The notes under the pieces are model-generated. The model was not told the DNA's origin. It worked only from the letters and a program-made list of their open reading frames with translations, and did no database searches. A stretch of 64,000 bases of DNA. Origin: Microscilla marina ATCC 23134. Its GTDB lineage: Bacteria > Bacteroidota > Bacteroidia > Cytophagales > Microscillaceae. This document shows, one piece after another, positions 54,747 to 63,352 of the stretch (position 1 is the stretch's first letter; each line of letters opens with the position of its first letter). The translations under genes were made by a program, and so were the position numbers. Location: positions 1 to 64,000 of the forward strand of contig NZ_AAWS01000022.1 of assembly GCF_000169175.1 (NCBI RefSeq). The letters are read 5' to 3'.

Positions 54747-56011
54747 ATATGTATTTTAAGCTAATCAAGACAATTAATTGGAAAAAGATAGCCAAGTCAT
54801 ATAGAAAAGGTATGTACGAAAATATTGAGAATTGGTATAATTTTCAAATCATCAATGAACACATGTTTTTTTGGAATAAAAGTAGGCAAGGAGAGAATAT
54901 ACAAGAATTTCAATTTGAACATGTGGACCATGATACATTAATTGCATATGTGCCAGAGAACACAATAGCTTTACATAACTTCAAAGAAAAGATATTTGCT
55001 ATTAATTTGTTATCGGGTAATAGATATACTTTTCAAGTACATGATGTTGAGGGAAAATGCATATATCAAATACCCCTTGATGAAGTATTTCCTGTAGGGT
55101 GTAAAATCTTAACTTTTTTCTCTGTGCTGGATGAACTCTTTTTAGCGTATAAGGTTCGAGATGATTATTCACAGGTTATTGTTGTTAAAATAGGCAAAGA
55201 TCACTCTATAACCTTTTTTCAGAGATACAATACAGAGGCCGAAAAAATATTAGTTGCGGGTGATGGAGTCGTCTTACCAATATTATTGGATGGCAAACCA
55301 CCTATTTGGCTTTTTCATAATTATATGACCCTTGATCAATCTTTTATAAACTATCCATATCCACAGCATAAGGTAACTATGCCTTTTCCTTCCTCACCAG
55401 ATAATATACCTGAGTTTTTTGAAGATTATTTGTCTATGGATATCTTAGGTATATCGAATGGAGATGTACTATTTTCAGCACTTGAATTTACACAATCATA
55501 TTACGATAATAATAATACTGTTTTTGATGAAGATATCTTTATACTTTCATGTTTTAACTCAAAAGGAAGTGTGTTATTTAAGGAAACCTTCTCTTCCATC
55601 CTAATCAGTGAAGATAAAACCATTTACATTATTCGTCAAAGTGAAACATCAAGAACAGGGAAAATACTACTTGAGGAAAGCTCGCCCATGAGAACAGGGA
55701 AACAGCTTGAGTTGTTAGTTCCAACAGAAGACAAAAATGTTTTAGATAATTGGAAACCAAGGTACATTGATACTGATAAAAAAATTTATGTTGTCAATAA
55801 ACAAACAAATGAATCCATAATATATGATAAACTAGGAAGAAATCATATATCATTGAGTGATAAAAAACTAAGAAAATTTAAAGAATTCACTTCAGAAGTC
55901 AAATTACAACCGCCCAAAACATGGCAAATAAATAAGAAAGGAGAAATATTTATTCCTATTTGGGGTTCAGAAGGACTGGATATAGTAAAACTAAGTCATC
56001 TTTTGGAATGA
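54737..56011 (+). CDS. Candidate immunity protein of the NlpC-like cassette
   Basis: A 424-residue soluble protein that overlaps the toxin stop by 10 bases, so the two are translationally coupled. Repeating strand-rich blocks (NGDVLFSALEF, KTIYIIRQ, KKIYVVNKQTN, GEIFIPIWGSEG) suggest a beta-propeller. No signal peptide, thus cytoplasmic, where it could bind and block the toxin. Immunity is inferred from position alone. Confidence 0.7.
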   Translation: MEIDMYFKLIKTINWKKIAKSYRKGMYENIENWYNFQIINEHMFFWNKSRQGENIQEFQFEHVDHDTLIAYVPENTIALHNFKEKIFAINLLSGNRYTFQVHDVEGKCIYQIPLDEVFPVGCKILTFFSVLDELFLAYKVRDDYSQVIVVKIGKDHSITFFQRYNTEAEKILVAGDGVVLPILLDGKPPIWLFHNYMTLDQSFINYPYPQHKVTMPFPSSPDNIPEFFEDYLSMDILGISNGDVLFSALEFTQSYYDNNNTVFDEDIFILSCFNSKGSVLFKETFSSILISEDKTIYIIRQSETSRTGKILLEESSPMRTGKQLELLVPTEDKNVLDNWKPRYIDTDKKIYVVNKQTNESIIYDKLGRNHISLSDKKLRKFKEFTSEVKLQPPKTWQINKKGEIFIPIWGSEGLDIVKLSHLLE

Positions 56012-56048
56012 TTCATAACAGGCCAAGGCAAGCCCCAGCAAACGAAGC

Positions 56049-57491
56049 GTGAGCGTGATTGTGGCAGAGGCGGCGGCGGGCGTCAAAATGAGTGATTTCA
56101 AAGCACTGAAAGACAAGCCCCAAACCGAGATAGACAAGGCCGGACAAAAAACCCTGGTGGGCAATTGGGCGGCAAACCTCAAATTAGCAGGCAAGCCCCA
56201 GGAATACAAGTATACCCTGGTGCGCAACAACAACATACGTTTTGCCAAAACCGCTTGCTTTGTGGCAGGCACCAAAATATGGCTACATGACTATAGCCAG
56301 AAAAATATCGAAGACGTACTCCCTGAAGACACGGTAAGAGCTTTTGATGTCACCACCCAGCAAGAAGTACTAGGCAGGGTTACCCACACGATGATCAAAC
56401 AATCCTCCACTTTGATTGGCGTATACACTGTTGCCGATGCCTTATGGGTAACGCCTGAACATCCCTTCTATGTCAATGGAAAGTGGATGCCCGCAGGTAG
56501 CCTCAAAAAAGGTGACCAACTCACCTTGCTCAACTATCGTCAGCTCCTCGCCCGTAAAACCCGTCACTTGCCCCGCTCCGCTCAGGTATTGATCGATAGC
56601 ATTGTTGTAAAAGACACGGTGGCTACAGTGTATAACTTTACTGTGGCGAAATACCATAACTATTATGTGGGGAATGTGGGGGTGTTGGTGCATAATAATG
56701 AGTGTAGACCTAAAATTAAAATTCATCCTGATTATATTGGTTTAAAGCAAGACCCATTAGCTCCTTATTCTTATAACATTCATAATAAAAAGCTAGAGGT
56801 ATATTACCCTGACACAAAAACATTAATTAAAACGGGCTTTTTGTGTTTTGTAGTTATAAACGGAAAGTTAGTCATAGGTAAAGGACATTATAATTTAGCC
56901 GATGAAGCAAAAGAAGTAGACGCTGCAGGATTTCTTCATATTAGAAACGGCTCACTTGTAAAGATAAGTAATGCCTCTGGACATTATATTGTATCAGTTG
57001 GTTTTGCTAAAACATTTTTTAAGGAGATTTTTAATGAGTTGGATATAGATATAAGCAAAACAAAAATAGAAGCATTGCCCGATAACTATTATGCAGCAAG
57101 GCCACTGCTAAAAAATGTTGGTACAAAGCAACCTAAACGTTCTCCTTACAAACATAAAATTGAGAATGGTATCTTACTAGTTACAGAAATAGACCCTATT
57201 TGGCAAGAGCCTTATGAATATGCTCAAATGTCTATGGTTATTACAAAATCTGGTGATTTTAGAATTGGGCGAGGACACTATAACCTTTCAGAAGAAGCTG
57301 ATGAAGTCCAATTGGCTGGGATGTTTATATACGATCTTGATGGAAAAACTGACTTTGAAAAATATGATGTATCCAATGACTCTGGTCATTATCTGCCATC
57401 ATATAAGTTTGCTGTAAAATACTTTAAAAGACTATTGACAGAACAAGGTCTTGATGTCAAAAGAATAAAGTTTTCATACTCTAAATATTAG
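56049..57491 (+). CDS. Orphan Hint cassette with duplicated GHY-motif toxin
   Basis: A 480-residue cassette. Residues 1-66 match the trunk of the 61415 cassette (SVIVAEAAAGVKMSDFK). The Hint domain runs from Cys70 to HNNE (215-218). The C-terminus (219-480) holds two copies of one domain: GKGHYNLADEAKEV with SGHY at about 277 and 310, and GRGHYNLSEEADEV with SGHY at about 407 and 443, about 130 residues apart. I do not know this toxin family. The DNA upstream of the start is homologous but lacks a signal peptide and has stops, so the cassette appears silent. Confidence 0.75.
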   Translation: MSVIVAEAAAGVKMSDFKALKDKPQTEIDKAGQKTLVGNWAANLKLAGKPQEYKYTLVRNNNIRFAKTACFVAGTKIWLHDYSQKNIEDVLPEDTVRAFDVTTQQEVLGRVTHTMIKQSSTLIGVYTVADALWVTPEHPFYVNGKWMPAGSLKKGDQLTLLNYRQLLARKTRHLPRSAQVLIDSIVVKDTVATVYNFTVAKYHNYYVGNVGVLVHNNECRPKIKIHPDYIGLKQDPLAPYSYNIHNKKLEVYYPDTKTLIKTGFLCFVVINGKLVIGKGHYNLADEAKEVDAAGFLHIRNGSLVKISNASGHYIVSVGFAKTFFKEIFNELDIDISKTKIEALPDNYYAARPLLKNVGTKQPKRSPYKHKIENGILLVTEIDPIWQEPYEYAQMSMVITKSGDFRIGRGHYNLSEEADEVQLAGMFIYDLDGKTDFEKYDVSNDSGHYLPSYKFAVKYFKRLLTEQGLDVKRIKFSYSKY

Positions 57492-57498
57492 ATAAAAT

Positions 57499-58098
57499 AT
57501 GGATAAAACCATAAATAACCTTGTTAATGCATTGTGGGAAGCATCTTTTAATGCACGCTGTCAGCCAGTAGATCGTTTAGCTATATTGCCAGTGATAAAA
57601 GATATTAATGGTTTAGCCAAAGAGAAGCGTATTGCTCTTATCGTTAAAGCCTCAAACTTCTACAACGACAAATCTTTTTTTACAAGGTTAATGACTTGTT
57701 TACCAGAGTTATGGGCAAACATAATATTTAAAGATATAGTCGCCATTATAGCATCCTTAAAGGGAAGTGTGTCATTAATGTCAATGGTGGAGTTTTTCTA
57801 TAAATATGTTGAAATAGATGTATTTGACCTTGCTTTAGATTGTGAACACCTACCAATAAATGATAGAGAACTTCTTATTTCATATTATGCACAAAACTTT
57901 GCTTTATTGTTTAAGCATGAAAGAGTTGATCAAAAATGGTACACGGAAAAGAGGATGGGAATTACACTAGAACCTATGATATTACTAAAAGAAACATTCT
58001 TAAAAGATCATAGATTTCAAGAAGCATTGAGCGATAAATCTATGATTGAAAGTTACCTTAAACTTAAATATAAACATTTCAAAAATAGATTTTTATAG
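57499..58098 (+). CDS. Candidate immunity protein of the GHY cassette
   Basis: A 199-residue helical soluble protein, 7 bases after the toxin cassette. AT-rich like the toxin part. No known family; immunity is inferred from position. It is followed by the defective IS3 element. Confidence 0.7.
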   Translation: MDKTINNLVNALWEASFNARCQPVDRLAILPVIKDINGLAKEKRIALIVKASNFYNDKSFFTRLMTCLPELWANIIFKDIVAIIASLKGSVSLMSMVEFFYKYVEIDVFDLALDCEHLPINDRELLISYYAQNFALLFKHERVDQKWYTEKRMGITLEPMILLKETFLKDHRFQEALSDKSMIESYLKLKYKHFKNRFL

Positions 58099-58179
58099 AA
58101 ACATAGTTCAGGTAGATTTGAGAGGGGGGAATTGCTACATTTGTTGTGAGAGTAAGAAGCGCCCGTTATCTTAGTTATT

Positions 58180-58461
58180 ATGAAACAATACGATAAAGAA
58201 TTTAAATTAATGATCGTTGATTTGCTAGAATCAGGTCAATCTGCGAAGCAGGTATCTGAGGACTATAAACTCAACGCCAATATGATACGCCGTTGGCTTC
58301 GCGAACAACGGAGCAATAAGGAAAGTTTTACTGGCAAAGGTAATCCATCTCTAAGTGACTCAGAGAAAGAATTACATGTATTACGTAAGGAATTAGCCGA
58401 GGTAAAGTTAGAACGAGATATTTTAAAAAAGGCAGTAGGCATCTTCTCCAGGAACGACTGA
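58180..58461 (+). CDS. IS3-family transposase OrfA
   Basis: A 93-residue DNA-binding protein with an HTH ([23 protein letters not shown]) and a C-terminal leucine-zipper-like helix ([23 protein letters not shown]). The length and order are normal for IS3 OrfA. It ends just after a -1 frameshift heptamer. Confidence 0.92.
   Translation: MKQYDKEFKLMIVDLLESGQSAKQVSEDYKLNANMIRRWLREQRSNKESFTGKGNPSLSDSEKELHVLRKELAEVKLERDILKKAVGIFSRND
58425..58431 (+). promoter_or_regulatory. Programmed -1 frameshift site A_AAA_AAG
   Basis: The heptamer sits in correct zero-frame phase (codons TTA AAA AAG) in the orfA leucine-zipper end. A -1 shift there enters the orfB frame, which stays open ([17 protein letters not shown]). 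This is how IS3 elements make the OrfAB transposase. Confidence 0.85.
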
Positions 58462-58469
58462 GGATTTAC

Positions 58470-59099
58470 ATGTATATTAATGAGCACCGGAAAGAATTTC
58501 CAGTTGAGAAGATGTGTAAGGTATTTGGTGTTAGCAGCAATGCGTATTATAACTGGCTTATCAAAAGAAAAAAAATACACGTACCTTACGTGGCACGCCT
58601 GATGAAAGAGATGGGTTTGCAAAGCAAAATACGCAAAAAGTGGGTAGTGACCACTCAACGAGCGAAAACCCACCCTGTTGCAGACAATTTGTTGGATCGT
58701 CAATTTGAGGTATCAGAAACAGGCAAAGCGTGGGTTTCTGACATCACTTATATACGTGTAGGACAAAGTTGGGCTTATTTGACAACAATCATTGATTTAG
58801 CTGATAGAGCCGTAGTAGGTTGGTCAGTAAGTGAAGATATGACCACCGAAAATACGATCAAGAAGACTTGGGTAGCTGCCCGGAAAAAACGTGACATCAA
58901 GGAAGGTTTTCTTCTACATTCGGACCGTGGCGTTCAGTATACTTGTGGACAGACCAGAGGAATCTTCGACCATCATCAAAAAGCTAGGCAATCTATGTCC
59001 AGGAAAGGAAACTTTTGGGACAATGCAGTGGCTGAAAGCTTTTTCAAGACTATCAAATATGAAGAACTTAACCATCATCAATTTCAGATCATAGCATGA
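58470..59099 (+). pseudogene. IS3-family OrfB with internal deletion and lost C-terminus
   Basis: A 209-residue remnant of the DDE transposase. Asp (SDITYIRV), Asp (HSDRGVQY) and Glu ([12 protein letters not shown]) are all present. Two defects: between KRKKIH and VPYVARLM (residues 33-41) about 45 residues of the usual HTH_21 linker are missing in frame, and the protein ends soon after the Glu, without the usual YNxxRxH-type C-terminus. The element is therefore unlikely to move by itself. Its 3' end overlaps the next small frame by 4 bases. Confidence 0.85.
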
Positions 59100-59302
59100 C
59101 CGTTGAGGTAACAGATAATTTAGGCAGAAAAAAAGTAATAACTGTTGAGAATGCCCTAATGAAGAGAACTAAAGAAGCTTGGCAATGGATGCATGTCGCC
59201 CAGAATGCAGAGGTTGCAACAAAGCCTTTTCTTGCTATATTACATCTTACAGGTGAGAAAATGGGGCAAATGTATAGTTTTATTCTTGAGATTTTAAAGT
59301 AG
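59096..59302 (+). pseudogene. Orphan toxin C-terminus, remnant after the IS element
   Basis: A 68-residue frame (TVEVTDNLGRKKVITVENALMKR and WMHVAQNAEVATK are its recognisable pieces) that begins at the IS edge. It has no Hint part in front. It is followed 30 bases later by two membrane immunity candidates, so it is probably the last piece of a toxin whose front was removed together with the IS insertion. No function can be assigned. Confidence 0.5.
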
Positions 59303-59332
59303 CATTGAGATAAGAAAATTTATCTTACTGAT

Positions 59333-59836
59333 ATGAAACAAAAAAATAACTATTTGCAAAACTTTAAGCAAGAGTTAGCAAAAACAATGAAGAGGAAGTT
59401 GGTGGCTGAAAGAAAGGGTATTTTATGCCTTGATAATCTGGAACTTGTTGCTGAAAAATTGGATAAGCATTCAAAAAAATGCGGGGAATGTAAGAGAATG
59501 AAAGAAATTCTTCTTGAATACATTATGGAACTTCAGTATCTTGATTATAACTTGTTTTTTGACCCGAAAAGAAAGCATGAGCTTGATACTTTGGTGGAAA
59601 AGAAATGTTTGTGTGTGATCAGGCATTTAAAAAAAAAGCATCATTATAGAGGGGTTTTAGAAAATAGAATTACTTGTGTATTTATTGGATTCTTCTCTGC
59701 AATTATGTTGCTCATTGTTAATTGGTTTATTGCCTTTGGTTGGCACTGGCTGCTATCTTTCCCTATGATAACCATTTCTTGGTTGATTGGGTACACTCTA
59801 GATAAAAGAAACATAAAAAAGGGCTGGGCTATATGA
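59333..59836 (+). CDS. Candidate membrane immunity protein A
   Basis: A 167-residue protein. The first 100 residues are a basic helical part with a Cys pair (KKCGECKRM); two transmembrane helices lie at about 112-132 and 138-155. It shares an ATGA stop-start overlap with the next gene, so both are co-translated. Membrane immunity proteins are usual for toxins that act on the envelope. This is inference from position. Confidence 0.65.
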   Translation: MKQKNNYLQNFKQELAKTMKRKLVAERKGILCLDNLELVAEKLDKHSKKCGECKRMKEILLEYIMELQYLDYNLFFDPKRKHELDTLVEKKCLCVIRHLKKKHHYRGVLENRITCVFIGFFSAIMLLIVNWFIAFGWHWLLSFPMITISWLIGYTLDKRNIKKGWAI

Positions 59837-60354
59837 CGCAAAATGAAGATTGGGCTAAACATAACCGTCAAAGAAATAGAAAATGGCTTAAACGCAATGT
59901 TCGTCGATTGAAAAAGATGTCCTCAGTAAAAAAAAGGCATTGGCTGGGTCTACGCCTTATTGAAACCACTCTCATTAATTCAATGCGAGCATTGGTGTTC
60001 GAGGCAGAAACAGATGAGGTAGCCAATACTTATAAAACTAACTTTGATAGGTACTTTAAGCTAATGGGAGCTCCAGATTCTGAATATGTAAGCAGGGCAG
60101 AGATTAGGCACTGGAACAAAAAATTGATTAACCCTGTAGTAGACTATCTTCATGACCAAAAAGACTATGTTTTTAGACATGCTTTTAAACGTTTTTATAC
60201 AGTCCGTGGTGTTTGGATAGGGGCATTGTTGTGGGGGGTGGGTGTTGTTAAAATGTTTAACTTTCCTTGGCTCTGGTATTATTCTTTATTTTTGGTCATT
60301 GTGGCTTTTTTGGTGGGTAGTTTGATGGATTTTATTAACGTGAAAAAGGTATAA
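59833..60354 (+). CDS. Candidate membrane immunity protein B
   Basis: A 173-residue protein starting in the stop of the gene before (ATGA). The N-terminus is very basic; two transmembrane helices lie at about 127-145 and 147-165. The arrangement (charged soluble part, two helices, short positively charged end) mirrors protein A, so the two may be diverged copies or form one complex. Confidence 0.65.
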   Translation: MTQNEDWAKHNRQRNRKWLKRNVRRLKKMSSVKKRHWLGLRLIETTLINSMRALVFEAETDEVANTYKTNFDRYFKLMGAPDSEYVSRAEIRHWNKKLINPVVDYLHDQKDYVFRHAFKRFYTVRGVWIGALLWGVGVVKMFNFPWLWYYSLFLVIVAFLVGSLMDFINVKKV

Positions 60355-60414
60355 TACGTCTTTTTAACAAATAATTTTATCTCCAAAAACCAAGTTAAGT
60401 CTCTCAACTTCGTC

Positions 60415-60618
60415 TTGAGCCAAAGGGTTGTCGTACAAGTCACTAATCTATTGGCCTTATTTGGTCAGGTAAATATTGTGAATAATATAACTGATTTTAA
60501 GAAAATAATCTTTAAGGGAGACTATTTTGATATCAAAGCTTTACTAATTAAGATAAATAATAATAAACTTATTAATGTAATTGATTTAGAGCCATTTTCC
60601 CAACTTTCAGATGAGTAG
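60415..60618 (+). CDS. Short unassigned frame, possible toxin-array remnant
   Basis: A 67-residue frame with a TTG start. The frame is open upstream right to the stop codon of the previous gene. I cannot recognise it. It may be a leftover C-terminus of a removed cassette or not a gene. Confidence 0.25.
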   Translation: MSQRVVVQVTNLLALFGQVNIVNNITDFKKIIFKGDYFDIKALLIKINNNKLINVIDLEPFSQLSDE

Positions 60619-60629
60619 AGGCACTAATT

Positions 60630-60821
60630 ATGCGAGGAAAAAGAATGAAGGTTGCCAATATTGCTCTAAGACAGTTTCCGTTGCCAACTAAAAAGAGACT
60701 TCAGGGTACAGGGTTTAAACCTCACGATTTTTTAGACGACTGGATAACAAATGATAAAAAAACAACTGATGGTAAAATGGTAAATCCTAATGCTATTTCA
60801 TTTAATGATTACATAAATTAA
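60630..60821 (+). CDS. Short unassigned protein
   Basis: A 63-residue frame (MRGKRMKVANIAL start) beginning 11 bases after the previous frame. Polar and basic, no known domain. It could be a toxin tail or immunity remnant of the array. Weak support. Confidence 0.3.
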   Translation: MRGKRMKVANIALRQFPLPTKKRLQGTGFKPHDFLDDWITNDKKTTDGKMVNPNAISFNDYIN

Positions 60822-60897
60822 GAATTACACCAAAAATCAACTTGATAAGGCGAAGAAAATTCTCACAATATTTGTTGATATTCTAGATTAGGAACAG

Positions 60898-61101
60898 TTA
60901 TGAACCAGTTGGGTCTCTTGGTGAAATGATTGCCTTATTTTCAGAAGTTAACTTAACTCTTATCAGTTGATTAATATCAAATTGTCCCCCAAAAGTTAAT
61001 ACTAGTGGTTTTAAGCCAATGAATGCTTCTACTTCATTACCATCTTCTAATCTTACTAGATAACGTTGGGTGGCTATCTTTTTTAATACTTTGCCGTTCA
61101 T
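60898..61101 (-). CDS. IF-1-like OB-fold protein (tentative)
   Basis: A 67-residue protein on the opposite strand to the array. MNGKVLKKIATQRYLVRLEDGNEVEAFIG resembles the first strands of translation initiation factor IF-1, and RVKLTSENKAIISPRDP resembles the RVxVexspyd end. Some OB-fold features are visible but IF-1 signatures are incomplete. It is possibly a small RNA-binding protein. It does not belong to the toxin genes by strand. Confidence 0.35.
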   Translation of the reverse strand: MNGKVLKKIATQRYLVRLEDGNEVEAFIGLKPLVLTFGGQFDINQLIRVKLTSENKAIISPRDPTGS

Positions 61102-61128
61102 AACTTTCTATTATAACCTTAGGTCTAT

Positions 61129-61265
61129 ATCATTGTTTACTCTATCTTTCCACAAATCAAACTAGCCAAAACTGGCCTTCGTATAACGGGATTTATTAGT
61201 TGGTGAAGCCACACAATCAAGGCAGGGATGGTGCTTTAAAAAGGCTAGATAGAGTAATCATTGGT
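61129..61265. mobile_element. MITE-like element, second copy of TACTCTA family
   Basis: Inverted ends TACTCTATCT (61138-61147) and AGATAGAGTA (61247-61256), flanked by ATCATTGTT and ATCATTGGT (8 of 9 identical). Same end sequence and 9-bp duplication size as 22657-22843, but the interior differs. It lies just before the last orphan cassette. Confidence 0.65.
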
Positions 61266-61414
61266 TCTAAGAAATATAACAGAAAAAATGACATGTAAAA
61301 ATTATTAGGGCTAAAACTTTTAAACTTAAGTGTCCAGACTCCCCTCCCTATAAAACCGCCATCCGGACTTGGGCAAAGAGCAAAGGCTATGAGGCAGTAA
61401 AGATCAAAGGCGGG

Positions 61415-63274
61415 GTGAAGTTTGTGAAGGCACCCGAAGCCTTCATTACCAAGGCAGGTACAGGCAACAAACAAACCTGGAAACTATATGCCAGCAAAGC
61501 CGACCAAGCGCAAAAAAAGAAGCCCATCATTGAGGCAGTATATGTAACCGTCAAAGCCCAGGAAGACAAACAAGCCCTCAAGATTGTCTCCATCCAATCG
61601 CCTGAGCAAAACAAAGTGGCCAAACAAAAGTGGCTGACAGCTTTGTTTAAGGCAGTAGTAGCAAACAAAGCCTCAGAAGGCAAAGCCAGCCCTACCAAAA
61701 GATCAGTAAGCGTAATTGTAGCAGAGGCAGCAGCGGGCGTTAAGATGAGTGATTTCAAAGCTCTAAAAGAAAAACCCCAAACTGAGATAGACAAGGCGGG
61801 ACAAAAAACCCTGGTGGGCAATTGGGCGGCAAACCTCAAATTAGCAGGCAAGCCCCAGGAATACAAGTATACCCTGGTGCGCAACAACAACGTACGCTTT
61901 GCTAAAACCGCTTGCTTTGTGGCAGGCACCAAAGTATGGCTGCATGACTACCGCCAGAAAAACATCGAAGACGTACTCCCTGAAGACACGGTAAGGGCTT
62001 TTGATGCCACTACCCAGCAAGAAGTGCTGGGCAGAGTCACCCACACGATCATCAAACAATCCTCTACCCTGATTGGGGTATACACCGTTGCCGATACCTT
62101 GTGGGTCACCCCTGAGCATCCCTTTTATGTCAATGGAAAGTGGATGCCCGCAGGTAGCCTCAAAAAAGGCTATAAATTAACCCTACTTAATCAAAGCCAG
62201 CTCCTCGCCCGTAAAACCCGTCATTTGCCCCGCTCTGCTCAGGTATTGATCGATAGCATTGTTGTAAAAGACACGGTGGCTACAGTGTATAACTTTACTG
62301 TAGCCAAGCACCATAATTATTATGTGGGGAATGTGGGGGTGTTGGTGCATAATAATGATTTGTGTATAACTCAAAATGACAATGTTGTGACAGTAACTTT
62401 AGCCAAAACAGGAGCTATTTTGGGAAAAGGCGAATATACATTTAATCAATTATTAAAGATAGAAACAGATACACGAAATCAGAAAGGTGTTGCCAGAGAA
62501 AAAGTAATGGATACTATCTATGAGGAAATGTTAAAAAAATATACAAAAGACAAAATATATGGCGTAGAAATAGAATATGACAGCTATGACAAAGTAACTG
62601 ATACAAAAGATGATTATATCTATTTTCAGAAAAAAATTGGAGGAATCAAACAACCAGAGGATCAATATTTACGAAAAACTGCAAAAGAATCGACTGTTGG
62701 TAAATGGCTAAAGAAGAAAAATTTAGATGATGATTTTAAATACATAATAGTAGATTATGATACCAAATTTTTAGAATTAAAATTTGTTAGAATTTTTAAA
62801 CTAAACCCAAACAATCAATTTACAGCGACTAAAACAGGAAGTGAAGTAACAATTTCATCTGACTTATCTTCACCCTTTTCTAAACTCTTTGTAGGTCTCC
62901 CACCGAATAGTGGGGAATTAGATAATGGAGAGTTATACCTTGTAATTAATGTCAAGAAAAGTAATGGTAATTGTTTTTTAGATTATGGAAGTGGAGGGGT
63001 TGTATTTGATAAAATATTTGAGGCTTTTGGAGGTAAAAAGAATGTCAAATCTATCTTGGGCACTTGGGTTAGTGGAACTAACCTTGAACAGTTTAATAAA
63101 TATTTAAAAGGCATTAAATCACCTACCCCAAAACAATTGGAAGACGCAGCACTATCTACTTTTACTGGAAAAAAAGCTGAATCAAAGGGCTACAATAAGG
63201 CTAAGATTAAGGATACCAAGAAGGATGTGAGTAGTGGTATGTATAAAGTCGTTGAGGTAAAATTTTACTACTAA
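61415..63274 (+). CDS. Orphan Hint cassette with unassigned toxin
   Basis: A 619-residue cassette. I keep the GTG at 61415, but the frame stays open up to 61292 without an ATG and without a signal peptide, so the gene is truncated at the 5' end. Bases 61367-61435 match the trunk of the full-length toxin at 50656-50724 (WAKSKGYEAVKIKGG). Hint runs from Cys167 to HNND (312-315). The C-terminal toxin (316-619) is AT-rich, with LAKTGAILGKGEYTF, VSGTNLEQFNKYLKG and a FTGKKAESKGY end; no family known. It is followed by an immunity candidate. Confidence 0.75.
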   Translation: MKFVKAPEAFITKAGTGNKQTWKLYASKADQAQKKKPIIEAVYVTVKAQEDKQALKIVSIQSPEQNKVAKQKWLTALFKAVVANKASEGKASPTKRSVSVIVAEAAAGVKMSDFKALKEKPQTEIDKAGQKTLVGNWAANLKLAGKPQEYKYTLVRNNNVRFAKTACFVAGTKVWLHDYRQKNIEDVLPEDTVRAFDATTQQEVLGRVTHTIIKQSSTLIGVYTVADTLWVTPEHPFYVNGKWMPAGSLKKGYKLTLLNQSQLLARKTRHLPRSAQVLIDSIVVKDTVATVYNFTVAKHHNYYVGNVGVLVHNNDLCITQNDNVVTVTLAKTGAILGKGEYTFNQLLKIETDTRNQKGVAREKVMDTIYEEMLKKYTKDKIYGVEIEYDSYDKVTDTKDDYIYFQKKIGGIKQPEDQYLRKTAKESTVGKWLKKKNLDDDFKYIIVDYDTKFLELKFVRIFKLNPNNQFTATKTGSEVTISSDLSSPFSKLFVGLPPNSGELDNGELYLVINVKKSNGNCFLDYGSGGVVFDKIFEAFGGKKNVKSILGTWVSGTNLEQFNKYLKGIKSPTPKQLEDAALSTFTGKKAESKGYNKAKIKDTKKDVSSGMYKVVEVKFYY

Positions 63275-63352
63275 ATATAAAATAATGACTTTCATTGCTA
63301 CAGGTTAGGACTAAATTAAAGAAGTACATTATTTAGATTAGCGTATACTTAT

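Larger units (their letters stand above)
58120..59095 (+). mobile_element. Defective IS3-family insertion sequence
   Basis: Contains an intact orfA and a damaged orfB, with no clear left or right inverted repeat that I can fix. The left edge is estimated and the right edge lies where orfB homology stops. It sits inside the toxin array, between the GHY immunity gene and a toxin remnant. Confidence 0.75.

Noticed and set aside
61387-61932. 181-residue frame opposite to the last cassette
   Set aside because: A very similar shadow occurs opposite the 56049 cassette; both come from the conserved Hint and trunk DNA.
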